The notes under the pieces were generated by a model that saw only the letters and a program-made list of their open reading frames with translations, did not search any database and was not told the DNA's origin. Shown here one piece after another: positions 46,569 through 55,758 of a DNA stretch of 64,000 nt. The DNA is from JAXGXJ01 sp963829545 (GTDB lineage: Bacteria; Actinomycetota; Thermoleophilia; RBG-16-64-13): positions 1 through 64,000 of the forward strand of contig CAWHIX010000013.1 in assembly GCA_963829545.1 (NCBI GenBank), written 5' to 3'. The first letter of the stretch is position 1. Every line of letters begins with the position of its first letter. The position numbers and the translations under genes were made by a program.

Positions 46569-47783
46569 GTGGGTGACAGGTCGGGTGGCAGGTCCGGCGC
46601 CAGGTCGGGAGGAAACCTCTCGTTCGTCCTGATGGTCTTCTACCTGCTCTCCACTCTCACTTTGGCGCTCATGGCCGTTGTCGCTCCGGAGTTGCAGGAG
46701 CGCTTCGGGCTCTCGGCTTCCCAGGTGGGCCTTCTGACCTCGGTCTTCATGTTCGCCTACGGCGCCGTCGGGATCCCGGCGGGAGTGGGGGCGGCCCGCT
46801 GGGGCGGTCGGGTACTGGCCGCGAGCACTGCCTTCTTCGTGATCGGATCGGTGATCTTCGCCCTCAGTTCGTCGTTCTCGGGATTTCTAGTGGGTAGGGT
46901 CTTTCAGGGTCTGGGGGCCGGGACGGTAATGCCGGTGTGCAGTCCTGTCATCGCCCGCTGCCTACCGTTGGAGGCCCGGAATCGGGGATGGGGCGTGCTG
47001 GCCAGCGGCAAGGGCCTGGGAGCGCTGGTGGGCCTGCTGCTCATGCCCACGATCGCGGCACTGGGCGGCTATCGGGCCGTGTTCTGGGCGACGGCGGCCA
47101 TCTCGCTGGTAATCGGGGTCATCGCGCTCTCTCAGAAGGCGGTCCGGGAGCTTCCGGTGGTGACGCGGGAGGCCGCCTCTCTCCGCGCCGTGGGTGGGTC
47201 GCTGGGTAGGGTGGCGCTCAACCGGGAAGTCCTCCTCCTGGGGCTCTTCAACGCAGCTTCGCTGGCGGTCGGCACCGGAGTGCTCATCTGGACGCCGGAC
47301 TTCCTGCAGTCCGAATACGGCTCGAGCGCCGGAGTGGCCGCCTACCTGACGGCCGGGCTGGCCATGGCTCAGCTCATGGGGGCGCCGGGAGGAGCGGTGG
47401 CCTCCGACCGTTGGGGCAGGATGCGGGTGATCACCGGCTCCATGATCGCCATGAGCGTGTTCACGGTCCTCGTACCGCTGGTGCCGGGGCGGGTGATGGT
47501 GTTCGTCACGGTAGCGCTCGTGGGACTGTCCAGCCTGGCCTACTTCTCCCCGCGTTTCGCCATGGTGCCCGAGGTGGTCGCCCGACCCGAAGACATCGGC
47601 CCGGCGACGGGGCTCATCAACACGCTCGGCTTCACCATCTCCATGCTGGCCCCCTGGCTGTTCGGCCTCGCTCTGGACGAGGGACTGGGCTACACGGCCG
47701 GTTACATCATCCTGGCGGCTTTCGGCGCGGTGGGCGTCCTGGGAGTGCTGTTCTTCCGAGCCCCTGAGGGGCCGCGGCGTTGA
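46569..47783 (+). CDS. MFS transporter (second of second tandem pair)
   Basis: A 404-residue major facilitator paralogous to the preceding gene: SASQVGLLTSVFMFAYGAVGIPAGVGAARWGG, IARCLPLEARNRGWGVLASGKGLG, and VPEVVARPEDIGPATGLINTLGF correspond block by block. A Gly/Ser/Arg-rich leader of about 15 residues precedes helix 1. The start is GTG. As with the pair at 7-9.5 kb, two related carriers are kept side by side, which may reflect a heteromeric or two-substrate system. Confidence 0.88.
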   Translation: MGDRSGGRSGARSGGNLSFVLMVFYLLSTLTLALMAVVAPELQERFGLSASQVGLLTSVFMFAYGAVGIPAGVGAARWGGRVLAASTAFFVIGSVIFALSSSFSGFLVGRVFQGLGAGTVMPVCSPVIARCLPLEARNRGWGVLASGKGLGALVGLLLMPTIAALGGYRAVFWATAAISLVIGVIALSQKAVRELPVVTREAASLRAVGGSLGRVALNREVLLLGLFNAASLAVGTGVLIWTPDFLQSEYGSSAGVAAYLTAGLAMAQLMGAPGGAVASDRWGRMRVITGSMIAMSVFTVLVPLVPGRVMVFVTVALVGLSSLAYFSPRFAMVPEVVARPEDIGPATGLINTLGFTISMLAPWLFGLALDEGLGYTAGYIILAAFGAVGVLGVLFFRAPEGPRR

Positions 47784-47786
47784 GGA

Positions 47787-48718
47787 CTACTCGGGAGTAG
47801 GGTCGGCAGGCGGCGTCACTCGGTAGCGGGCGAGCTCGGGGGGCTCCAGCATCTCCCAGCCCCCGGCACCCCCCATCAAGCGGGCCCCGACCTCGAAATG
47901 GAGCATGGCTATGCCGCAGTCCAGGCGCCGGGATATGGAGCCGAAGTGCCCTCTGTCCGTGACCGATATGGTCACGGCGCCCGTGGGCCCGGCGTAGGCC
48001 GAGGTGGTCTCGGCGTAGCCGAGGTGGCCTCGGCGTAGGCCGAGGTGGCCGGCGCGTCGGTCTGGAGTCTGAACTCCCAGGGCTGCCTGTTGACGGCCGA
48101 AGGTGCCGCGCGTGCCAGTCGCACCCCCTCAGCGGCCCAGGCGGGCCACGCCTCCTCGTCGAATCCCGGCGCTATCTCCTCGATAGCGCGCCGCTTGTGC
48201 GCGCCGACGAAGCGTTTGAGGACGCGTTCCCCCGTACGAGGCCGGGCCTGGGCGTATCCAAGAGGCGAGACGGCCAGTACGCGCTCGCCGGGGGAGAGTT
48301 CTACCAGCCGCTCGGTGAGGCCACGGTCGAAGAAACCACCCACCCAGCAGGAGTCGAGCCCGTTGGCGTTGGCCTCCAGTATGGTCGCCTCCCCCAAGTA
48401 GCCGGCGGACTCCTGGCAGAAGGGGTCGTTCTCCTGGCCGATGACGATGAGCCCCGAGCGGGCGCCCACGACCTTGCCGTAGCTGCCCACCACCCCTGTG
48501 AAGATACCCTCAGGCAGTTCCCGGACGATGACCACGCGGGCGGTACCCCGACCGGGAAGGCCGGCCGTGAAACGCTCCAGCCGTTCGAGGACGGCCGCCT
48601 CGGCGGGGGCTCCAGTGAAGGTGCGGGCGGAGTGACGGGATACGACGGCCGCCGCCCATTCCGCGAGCGGCATGTCTGCCAGCGCCACCGGCAGGGCGCC
48701 GGAAGCCGTTGCGACCAT
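47787..48718 (-). CDS. Nitroreductase-family protein (one frameshift in an internal repeat)
   Basis: An FMN-dependent nitroreductase-type protein of about 310 residues. It includes VVSRHSARTFTGAP, a typical N-terminal FMN phosphate motif, GYLGEATILEANANGLDSCWVGGF, LAVSPLGYA and APSAVNRQPWEF. The last 65 residues, from VTISVTDRGHFG to the end, lie in another frame. The shift maps to a three-copy 21-base repeat whose middle copy has 20 bases; restoring one base joins both parts and gives a TSAYAE repeat. The ATG at MVATAS has a GGAGGG site. It follows the flavin reductase gene by 19 bases and may use its reduced flavin. Confidence 0.83.
47990..48051. repeat. Three-copy 21-base tandem repeat inside the nitroreductase gene
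   Basis: Copies of CGGCGTAGGCCGAGGTGG plus three bases run head to tail; lengths are 21, 20 and 21. The middle copy lacks one G in the GTAGG segment, which breaks the reading frame on the minus strand. Full-length copies encode a (A/T)TSAYAE unit. Confidence 0.8.
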
Positions 48719-48737
48719 GGGGGTCAGCCCTCCAGAG

Positions 48738-49316
48738 TCAATCGGCTTCGTTGCGCCGCAGGAGGCTCTTACCGATGCTCCAAGCGTCGCCCACGCGCTC
48801 ACCGAGGGCCCAGTAGCTGTTCCCGGGCATGGTGAGCACGAAGGGGCGGAACTTGGCCAGATCGATCTGATCGTCGGTCAGGATACGTTCGCTGGCATAC
48901 GCGTTGGCCACTTCGCCGATGAAGAAGAACTGTCTCCCCAGCTCGACTGTCTGCTTGAGACGGCATTCGAGGTTGAGCGGGCACTGTCGGACCATGGGCG
49001 CGTGCTCGAGCGATCCCCGAAAGACGTCCACGTGCGCCGATTTGTCCTCGACGTTGCCGTGGACCAGGCCGCAGTAGTCGGCCAACTCCATCTCCTCGAC
49101 GCTGGGGAAGTTGACGCTGAACTGCCCCGTCTGCCGGATACCCTTGACCGAATGTTGGCTGGTGCCCACCGAGATCCCGAGAAGAGAGGGATCGGGACTG
49201 AGCTTGGTGATCCAGGCGACGGTCATGAAGTTCGGCTTCTCGTCCGTGACCGTTCCCACGATGGCGACGGGCATGGGATAGATGTCGAACTTCTTGCCGA
49301 TGTTCTTCTTGACCAT
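48738..49316 (-). CDS. Flavin reductase family protein (FMN-binding split barrel)
   Basis: A 192-residue flavoredoxin-like protein. KKFDIYPMPVAIVGTV, NFMTVAWITKLSPDPSLLGISVG, HSVKGIRQTGQFSVNFPS and CRLKQTVELGRQFFFIGEV match the flavin reductase-like/FlaRed family common in anaerobes. These bind FMN and transfer electrons or supply reduced flavin. It is encoded between a ferredoxin-type gene and the nitroreductase, suggesting an electron chain from ferredoxin to flavin to nitroreductase; this is inference from order. Confidence 0.88.
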   Translation of the reverse strand: MVKKNIGKKFDIYPMPVAIVGTVTDEKPNFMTVAWITKLSPDPSLLGISVGTSQHSVKGIRQTGQFSVNFPSVEEMELADYCGLVHGNVEDKSAHVDVFRGSLEHAPMVRQCPLNLECRLKQTVELGRQFFFIGEVANAYASERILTDDQIDLAKFRPFVLTMPGNSYWALGERVGDAWSIGKSLLRRNEAD

Positions 49317-49346
49317 GAATCCTCCAGTGGTCGTCGGATGGACGCT

Positions 49347-50030
49347 CTAGCGGCGCGCGGCTATCTCTCCCTCGATGTCGATGACCACGGTCTCCACGGG
49401 GATATCGACCTCGGAAAGCTCCGCAGCCATGTGGACCATGCGGTCCAGTCCCGCGCAGCAGGGGACGGTCATGATGGCCACCGTCAGGGAGTTGAGGTCG
49501 TTCAAACGGATGACCTCGGCCAGCTTCTCCACGTAGCCCTGAGTGTCGTCCAGCTTGGGACAGGCGATGACGAGCTTGTGATCCTTAAGGAGTTCGGCAT
49601 GGAAGCGACCCAGGCTGAAGGCCGTACAGTCGGCGGCCACCAGAAGGTCGGCGTTCTTGAAGTAGGGGGCATGGGGGGCTATGAGGTGCAGTTGGATGGG
49701 CCACTGCGTGAGCTCCGAGCGGGCCTGCGCGGCCGACTCCTCGTCGCCGCCGGGGTGGACGGCGGCCACCGCCTCTTCTCCTCTGGTCTTGCGTACGTGC
49801 TCGCGGGTGGCCTCGACGTCGTACTCCGGGCTGTCCCGTTCGGTGATGGTGAGGGCGCCGGTAGGGCAGACGTTGAGGCACATGCCCATGCCGTCGCAGA
49901 AGATCTCCCGCACCAGGACGGCCTTGCCTTCATCATCGAGCTCAAGGGCTCCTTCGTCGCAGGCCGTCGTGCACAGACCGCAGCCGTTGCAGAGGTCGCG
50001 ATCGATCTCGATGATCTTCCTGGTGCTCAT
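49347..50030 (-). CDS. Ferredoxin-type protein with conserved Cys-containing C-terminal domain
   Basis: A 227-residue protein. Two 4Fe-4S motifs (CNGCGLCTTAC and CDGMGMCLNVCP) open it; the second has Gly-Met where a Cys is usual, so the cluster may be ligated differently. The C-terminal domain contains AADCTAFSLGRFH, VIACPKLDDTQGYVEKLAEVI and the double cysteine VPCCAGLDRM. This two-part architecture is widespread in anaerobes without an assigned function to my knowledge. The ATG at MSTRKII was chosen since upstream residues are unlike the family. Confidence 0.82.
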   Translation of the reverse strand: MSTRKIIEIDRDLCNGCGLCTTACDEGALELDDEGKAVLVREIFCDGMGMCLNVCPTGALTITERDSPEYDVEATREHVRKTRGEEAVAAVHPGGDEESAAQARSELTQWPIQLHLIAPHAPYFKNADLLVAADCTAFSLGRFHAELLKDHKLVIACPKLDDTQGYVEKLAEVIRLNDLNSLTVAIMTVPCCAGLDRMVHMAAELSEVDIPVETVVIDIEGEIAARR

Positions 50031-50104
50031 CCTCACTCCTGTTCTCGTGACGTGCCCGGCGTCTGGTGGGGTACCGGCGTTCGCTTGGCGCATTGTCCCA
50101 GAGA

Positions 50105-51529
50105 TTATCGCCCGGAGGCGGCGGTCTGAAACCCTTCCGTCGGAGGTGTTGACGGCAGGAAGATGGTGAACTGCGTCCCTTCCCCGAGCGCGCTCCTCAC
50201 GGTCACCTTCCCACCGTGGGCCTCGACGATGGCACGGACGATGGCCAGGCCCAGGCCGAGGCCATCGTCGCCGCCCTCGGGCATCGCTCCGCGGTAGAAG
50301 CGGTCGAACACGTGCGCCGTCGTCTTCTCACTCATGCCCGCCCCCTCGTCGCGTACCCAGAGGGCCAGGCCTCGTCCCGAGTCCGTCTCCACCCACTCGG
50401 CTCCCAGGGCGATCCGCCGGTCGGGTTCGGTGTGTCGGACGGCGTTCTGCATGAGGTTCAGGAATACCTGAGTCAGGCGGTCCTGGTCGGCGCGGATGGT
50501 GCCTCCGGGCAAGGCGTCGACCCGCCAGTCACGCTCGCCGAGGTGGGGTCCCTGGGCGGCAAGCGAGGACAGGAAGCCGTCGACATCCACCTCATCGAGA
50601 CGAAGGAAGTCCACCCGCGTGGCTCGGGCCAGAACGAGGAGGTCGGCCACCAGACGGTTCATCCGGTCGAGTTCGTCCAGCACTAAGGCATGCTCCTGCT
50701 TGACGAACTCAGGGTCGGGCGACTCCTGGCGGTCGAGGACCTGCAGGTGACCCTTCATGATGGTGAGCGGCGTCCGCAGTTCGTGCGAGGCGTCCGAGAT
50801 GAAACGCTCTTGGGCGGCGAAGGCCGACTGCAGGCGGTCGAGCATGGCGTCCATGGTCAGAGCCAGCTCTCCGATCTCGTCCCGCGGCCCCGAATAGCCG
50901 ATGCGCTTGGTCAGGTCCTCCTGGGAGATAGCGGCCGCGGTCCTGGTTATCCGTCGTACCGGCTCCAGGGCCCGTCCCAAGAGGAACCAGGAGCCCACAC
51001 CCACGATCACACACCCGATGGCGCCCCCCACGGCCAGGAGCACCAGCAGGCTGCGCAGCGTGTCGCTGATGGCCGTCAAGGCCCCGGCGATCTGCACCGC
51101 CCCCACCTGGTCCCCGTCCAGCATCACGGGCGTGCCTGCCACTCGCAGAGTCCCGTCGGCCGCGTCGGTGTCGACGAGGAAGGGCTCGCCGGACTCCAGC
51201 AGGGCACGGCTCTCAGCGAGTTCCTCCAGCAGGACCTCGCTCGAGTTGGAGACGATGGTCCCGTCGGCGGTCTGCAGGCTGAAGATGTAGCCGTTGCGGC
51301 GCAGGGCATTGGATTGAGGCCCGGACAGGTAGGCCTTCGTGTTCTCGATGAGCGCCTGCTCGTCGGCCGAACTCCCCACGACCTGCTGGAAATGTGTCAA
51401 CTGCTGCGCGAGTCTCTCGTCGAGATCGTCGCGCAACTGGTTGGAAAGGATGGCGTAGACTCCCGCTGCCCCCAGGGCGGTGACGAGGACTATGCCGAAG
51501 ACGAACCAGAGAGTGAGCCGCAGTCTCAC
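50105..51529 (-). CDS. Sensor histidine kinase (two-component system 2)
   Basis: A 474-residue membrane kinase. Helix 1 is LWFVFGIVLVTALGAAGVYAI, followed by an extracytoplasmic sensor of about 140 residues and a second helix (LLVLLAVGGAIGCVIVGVG). A HAMP domain (LGRALEPVRRITRTA) leads to the phosphoacceptor HELRTPL, N box LNLMQNAVRH, G1 DEGAGMS and G2 GLGLGLAIV. The GTG start overlaps the response regulator stop as GTGA. The ligand is unknown. Confidence 0.94.
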   Translation of the reverse strand: MRLRLTLWFVFGIVLVTALGAAGVYAILSNQLRDDLDERLAQQLTHFQQVVGSSADEQALIENTKAYLSGPQSNALRRNGYIFSLQTADGTIVSNSSEVLLEELAESRALLESGEPFLVDTDAADGTLRVAGTPVMLDGDQVGAVQIAGALTAISDTLRSLLVLLAVGGAIGCVIVGVGSWFLLGRALEPVRRITRTAAAISQEDLTKRIGYSGPRDEIGELALTMDAMLDRLQSAFAAQERFISDASHELRTPLTIMKGHLQVLDRQESPDPEFVKQEHALVLDELDRMNRLVADLLVLARATRVDFLRLDEVDVDGFLSSLAAQGPHLGERDWRVDALPGGTIRADQDRLTQVFLNLMQNAVRHTEPDRRIALGAEWVETDSGRGLALWVRDEGAGMSEKTTAHVFDRFYRGAMPEGGDDGLGLGLAIVRAIVEAHGGKVTVRSALGEGTQFTIFLPSTPPTEGFQTAASGR

Positions 51530-52212
51530 TCAGCGGCTCGGAAGGAACGCATCCTGTACCCTCCGCCGCGCACGGTCTCTATGAGAGACTCCTCGCCCGG
51601 TTCGTCCAGTTTGGCGCGCAGATAGCCCACGTAGACGTCGACCACGTTGCTCTGGGGATCGAACTCGTAGCCCCAGACCCCGTTCAGGATCTGCGACCGC
51701 GTGAGGACCTGTCCCTGGTGGCGCAGCAGGAACTCGAGCAGGGCGAACTCCCGAGACGTCAGATCGAACGACCGCTCGCCCCGCGCTGCCCGCCGGGCCT
51801 TGAGATCGAGGGTGAGGCCGCCCGCCTGAAGCACCGAGCCGTACTGCTGGCGGTCATGGCGCAACTGGGCCCGCACACGTGCCAGCAACTCGTCGAAATC
51901 GAAGGGCTTGGGGAGGTAGTCGTCGGCCCCTAGGTCCAATCCTTTGACGCGCGAAGAGACGTCTCCCCGGGCGGTAAGCATGATGATGGGCGTGCTCTGG
52001 TCGGTCTTGCGGATCTCGGTGAGCACTTCGAAGCCGTCGATATCCGGCAGCCCCACGTCGAGCAGGATGAGGTCCCACTGCGTCCCCGCGCGGAAGAGAG
52101 CCAGCGCACTGCTGCCCCCGCCCACCACGTCGGTGGCGTAGCCCGCGTCCTCAAGTCCGCGGGCGATGAACGACGCCACCCGGCTCTCGTCTTCCACCAG
52201 AAGCAGACGCAT
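51526..52212 (-). CDS. OmpR-family response regulator (two-component system 2)
   Basis: A 228-residue regulator. The receiver has EDE, LILLDVGLPDIDG and PKPFDF; the winged helix carries LTSREFALLEFLLRH, NVVDVYVGYLRAKLD and VRGGGYRMRSF. It is coupled to its kinase downstream. The Thr/Gly-rich anchored protein encoded just upstream is on the same strand only seven bases away and may belong to the same transcript. Confidence 0.95.
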   Translation of the reverse strand: MRLLLVEDESRVASFIARGLEDAGYATDVVGGGSSALALFRAGTQWDLILLDVGLPDIDGFEVLTEIRKTDQSTPIIMLTARGDVSSRVKGLDLGADDYLPKPFDFDELLARVRAQLRHDRQQYGSVLQAGGLTLDLKARRAARGERSFDLTSREFALLEFLLRHQGQVLTRSQILNGVWGYEFDPQSNVVDVYVGYLRAKLDEPGEESLIETVRGGGYRMRSFRAAE

Positions 52213-52219
52213 GGCCCCC

Positions 52220-52846
52220 CTACCTTCCCTTGCCGCTGGTCGACGGGGTCCCCGTGGCGCCCGTCGTCGGCGGAGTACCCGTGGTGGAGGGGCTTTCGGG
52301 GGGTCCTTGCCCGTCTCCACCCTGGACCCTGATGCCGCTGGTGACTACGGTCGCCGAGCCGCTACCCGCTCCCTGGGTGGCTCCCGATCCGCCGTCGCTG
52401 GAGTCGCCGGAGCCAGCGCTGGTATCGGTCGGAGAGGTACCCACGGTGGTGCGCGTGGTGGTAGCGGTGGTGGTCGCGTTCGGGCCTGGGCCGTTCCCCC
52501 CGCTGCCACCCGAGTTTCCTGTTCCAGTGCCGGCAGTGTTGCCGCCTTCACTGCTCGAGTCCGCTCCGGCCGTCTGACTCGCGCCCGCGGCGGGGGCGGC
52601 GGCTCCGGCGTCGGTCGACGAGCTCGCGGAGGGGAAGGCGCCGTCCGCACTCTCACCGCCGACGCCCGCACCGGCGGCGCCTTCGGCGGCGGCCGCCGTG
52701 CCACCGATCTCGATGATGGGGAGGTCCGTCGCCCGACCCCGATCCGCCTCGGGAAGGAGGAGCAGGGCAACGACAAGGACGACGACGATGGGGACGGCGA
52801 TCAAGCTGCCCCAACGCCAGGGTGACCGACGGAGTCTGGATGGCAT
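52220..52846 (-). CDS. Low-complexity membrane-anchored or secreted protein
   Basis: A 208-residue protein with a basic start (MPSRLRRSPWRWG), one hydrophobic helix (IAVPIVVVLVVALLLL) and then about 170 residues almost wholly of Gly, Ser, Thr, Ala and Pro, including a Thr-rich stretch (NATTTATTTRTTVG). No fold or active site is recognisable. The anchor plus extended tail suggests an extracytoplasmic spacer, possibly glycosylated. The biased composition leaves some doubt that it is translated, but it has a fair start and sits directly upstream of a response regulator. Confidence 0.6.
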   Translation of the reverse strand: MPSRLRRSPWRWGSLIAVPIVVVLVVALLLLPEADRGRATDLPIIEIGGTAAAAEGAAGAGVGGESADGAFPSASSSTDAGAAAPAAGASQTAGADSSSEGGNTAGTGTGNSGGSGGNGPGPNATTTATTTRTTVGTSPTDTSAGSGDSSDGGSGATQGAGSGSATVVTSGIRVQGGDGQGPPESPSTTGTPPTTGATGTPSTSGKGR

Positions 52847-53056
52847 ACTTCACCCGCTTCTCGCATTTGCGCCCAGCCAATGGTAGCAAGGCGATCCTCG
52901 CTCGTCGGCCAACCTAAGGGATTTCTCATCCGGCTCTTATCGAGAGCTTAAATGGCCGCCTCGTTCGGCTCGGGCGAGTTCCGAAGGCCCCGACTTCGTG
53001 GGAGAATCAAACAAGGGGCGGGTACGCCCCGGTCGCGCGACGGTGAAGGAGGAGGC

Positions 53057-53323
53057 ATGCAACGGTTCAACCTCACTCTCGAATTCCCCGACCTGAAACC
53101 GCAGCAGTGGACCAGGCTGCGCGAGATGGCCGAACAGGTGGTGCGCGATGACTCCGGGGGAGAGTCGGGCCTCGACGATGCCACCGATGGGTGGGACCTG
53201 GGCTACTGGCTCTTCAGGCTGATCCTGGGCGGGCACTGCGTCATGGACGTGCTGGGCGAGGACAACCCGGTGAGGGCCAGCTTCGGGTTCGAGGATGCGG
53301 TCGACTCCTCGGAGGAGGTGTAG
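53057..53323 (+). CDS. Small hypothetical protein
   Basis: An acidic 88-residue protein (MQRFNLTLEF, LREMAEQVV, WDLGYWLFRLILGG) of unknown family. It is probably a small globular alpha/beta protein. A strong ribosome binding site (GGAGGAGG) precedes the ATG closely, which is the main support for it being real. It lies between the divergent low-complexity gene and the Liv operon and shows no clear link to either. Confidence 0.6.
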   Translation: MQRFNLTLEFPDLKPQQWTRLREMAEQVVRDDSGGESGLDDATDGWDLGYWLFRLILGGHCVMDVLGEDNPVRASFGFEDAVDSSEEV

Positions 53324-53517
53324 GGGCTGGGGCCGGTGCCTGCGCCGGCCGTTTAGGCGAACGCGTACGGGGTAAACACCTGACGGAGCACGTTCCCAAT
53401 CGGGTCAATTGTATGTGGGGCCTCTGGGGTATGCGGGGCCTCTGGGACGTGTGATAATCAGGAGCCAGCAGCCACAATTTGGCAGCGAACACGGAATCGG
53501 CAGAGGAGGGGGTTTCG

Positions 53518-54975
53518 ATGGCAGACAAGCCAGAAGAACAGTGCGACCAACCAGATAGCAAGCTCACCACCAAACAGGTATCACGCCGGGACTTCCTTAA
53601 GATCGCCGGGATAGCGGGCGCAACCATCGGCATGGGCGCCGGTCTCGGCGGCGTACTAGCCGCGTGCGGCGAGGACGAGGAGACCACTACCACGGCGGCC
53701 GCTGAGACCACCACCACCGCCGGCGCGGAGACCACTACCACGGCGGCCGGCGAGACCACGACCACCGCCGCGGCCGGCGGCGAGATGGGTCGCGAGGTCA
53801 AGATCGGCTGGGTCACCATGACCACGGGCGTGTTCGCCGGTCTGAGCGAACCGGACGATTTCCTGCTCAACCAGGCCAAGGAGGCCATCGGCGATGGCTT
53901 GGTGGGCGCCGACGGCATGGTCCACCCAGTCACCTGGATCGTCAAGGACAGCCAGTCCGACAGCAACCGGGCGGCCGAAGTGGCGGGCGAACTTATCACC
54001 CAGGACCAGCCGGATATCGTCGTGGGCGGCATGACCCCCGTGGTCAACATCCCCGTGGGCCAGCAGTGTGAAGCCAACGGCGTGCCCTGCATCACCTACG
54101 GGTGCCCTATGGAGCCGTGGTTCTTCGGCATGGGCGGCGACCCCGCGGTGGGCTTCAAGTGGGCTTACAACGTGTTCTGGCCCATCAGCGACCTCAACAT
54201 GGTCTACATCGGCCTCTTCAACCTGCTGCCCACCAACAAGAAAGTGGCGTGCGTGTGGGCGAACGATCCCGATGGTGCAGCCACGGCCGACGAAACGACG
54301 GGCTTCCCCGCCACCATGACAGCGGCCGGCTACACGTACGTCAACCCGGGACTGGTCACCAACGGCACCGAGGACTTCTCCAGCCTGATCAACCAGTTCA
54401 AGAGCGAGGGCTGCGAGTGCCTGACCGCGCTCCTCAACCCGCCAGATTTCGCCAACTTCTGGAAGCAGTCCATCCAGCAGGACTTCGTACCCAAGGTGAC
54501 CGCCATCGGCCGGGCGATCCTCACCCGTCCCGACATGGACGCCGTGGGCGACATCGGCAACGGCCTGAGCCTCGAGGTGTGGTGGGAACAGACCCATCCG
54601 TTCAAGTCCTCCCTCACCGGTCTCAGCTGCTCTGAGCAGGTGGCCGCCTGGGAAGCCGTGGAGAGCGGACCCTACAGCCCGGCTCTGGGGCTCACCGGTG
54701 GCGCCTGCTTCGACGTCGTCACCGATGTCGTCAAGCGCACGGCCAACCTCGACGACCCGGCTTCCTACGTGGAGGCTATCAAGGCGACCAAACTCGAGAC
54801 CCTCGTCGGTCCCGTCCAGTTCAACGCCCCGCTGCCCAACTGCGCCTCTACTCCCCTGGTCGGCGGCCAGTGGATCGGCAAGACGGGTGCCTGGGATCGG
54901 AAGATCGTGGAGAACTCGGTTTATGCCGGCATACCTTTGACCGGCGAGATAGTCGACCTGACCACGCTCCAGTAG
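53518..54975 (+). CDS. Liv-type ABC transporter substrate-binding lipoprotein, Tat-exported
   Basis: A 485-residue extracytoplasmic binding protein of the branched-chain amino acid/amide type. Twin arginines (SRRDFLK, residues 22-28) precede a hydrophobic stretch and a lipobox Cys (VLAAC) near residue 50. A Thr-rich linker of repeated ETTTT units leads to the binding domain (VKIGWVTMTTGVFAGL, QPDIVVGGMTP, PCITYGCPMEPWFFG, VACVWANDPDG). Tat export of a Liv-type protein is less common than Sec export. The four transporter genes follow. The ligand is not predictable; such systems import amino acids, amides, urea or aromatic acids. Confidence 0.9.
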   Translation: MADKPEEQCDQPDSKLTTKQVSRRDFLKIAGIAGATIGMGAGLGGVLAACGEDEETTTTAAAETTTTAGAETTTTAAGETTTTAAAGGEMGREVKIGWVTMTTGVFAGLSEPDDFLLNQAKEAIGDGLVGADGMVHPVTWIVKDSQSDSNRAAEVAGELITQDQPDIVVGGMTPVVNIPVGQQCEANGVPCITYGCPMEPWFFGMGGDPAVGFKWAYNVFWPISDLNMVYIGLFNLLPTNKKVACVWANDPDGAATADETTGFPATMTAAGYTYVNPGLVTNGTEDFSSLINQFKSEGCECLTALLNPPDFANFWKQSIQQDFVPKVTAIGRAILTRPDMDAVGDIGNGLSLEVWWEQTHPFKSSLTGLSCSEQVAAWEAVESGPYSPALGLTGGACFDVVTDVVKRTANLDDPASYVEAIKATKLETLVGPVQFNAPLPNCASTPLVGGQWIGKTGAWDRKIVENSVYAGIPLTGEIVDLTTLQ

Positions 54976-55032
54976 ATCGACGAAGCATCAGGTAGCAGGG
55001 TCTGACACGCACCCATCGGAACGAATCGTCCG

Positions 55033-55758
55033 ATGACGGTCATACTCGAAGCCAAGAATCTCACCAAGTCCTACGGGGCGGTGAGGGTGGTCGACGACCT
55101 GAGCGTCTCCCTCCACGCGGGGGAGGCGCTCGGCGTCGTCGGCCCCAACGGTGCCGGCAAGACCACCATGCTCAACCTGCTCACCGGTATCGTCCATGCC
55201 GAGAGCGGCACGCTCACCTTTGACGGTGCCGACATCACCAAGTTCGGACCGGAGCGCCGCGTTCGGGCTGGGATCGGTCGCACCTACCAGATACCTCGAC
55301 CTTTCGAGGGCATGACGGTCTTCGAGAACGTGCTGGTCGGGGCTACCTACGGCAGAGGTGCGTCGGAGAAGGCCTCCTACGAGGTGTGTGCGCGTGCTCT
55401 GCAGCGCGCCTCCCTGCTGCCTCGCGCCAATGTCCTCGGGGAGTCCCTGAGCCTCCTCGAGCGCAAGCGACTGGAACTGGCCCGCGCACTGGCCACCGAA
55501 CCGAAGGTCCTGCTTCTCGACGAGATCGCCGGCGGCCTCACCGATGCAGAGGTGCGCTCGCTCATCGACACCATCAAGGGGCTGCGGGCGGACGGCATCA
55601 GCATCATCTGGATCGAGCATATCGTCCATGCGTTGTTGGCGGTGGTCGACCGGCTCATGGCCATCGACTTCGGCAGCCTCATCGCGGAGGGCGATCCCAA
55701 CACGGTCATCAACAGCCCCGAGGTGCGCGACGTCTATATGGGAAGCATGATGGTATGA
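55033..55758 (+). CDS. livG: ABC transporter ATP-binding protein, LivG type
   Basis: A 241-residue ATPase of the Liv uptake system. Walker A is GPNGAGKTT at residues 37-45; IGRTYQIPRPFEGMTVFENV is typical of LivG; Walker B is KVLLLDEIAGGL with switch His in WIEHIV. The signature region before RLELARAL reads SLLERK rather than LSGGQ or LSYGQ, an unusual form that would alter the ATP-facing motif. It overlaps livF as ATGA. Confidence 0.92.
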   Translation: MTVILEAKNLTKSYGAVRVVDDLSVSLHAGEALGVVGPNGAGKTTMLNLLTGIVHAESGTLTFDGADITKFGPERRVRAGIGRTYQIPRPFEGMTVFENVLVGATYGRGASEKASYEVCARALQRASLLPRANVLGESLSLLERKRLELARALATEPKVLLLDEIAGGLTDAEVRSLIDTIKGLRADGISIIWIEHIVHALLAVVDRLMAIDFGSLIAEGDPNTVINSPEVRDVYMGSMMV

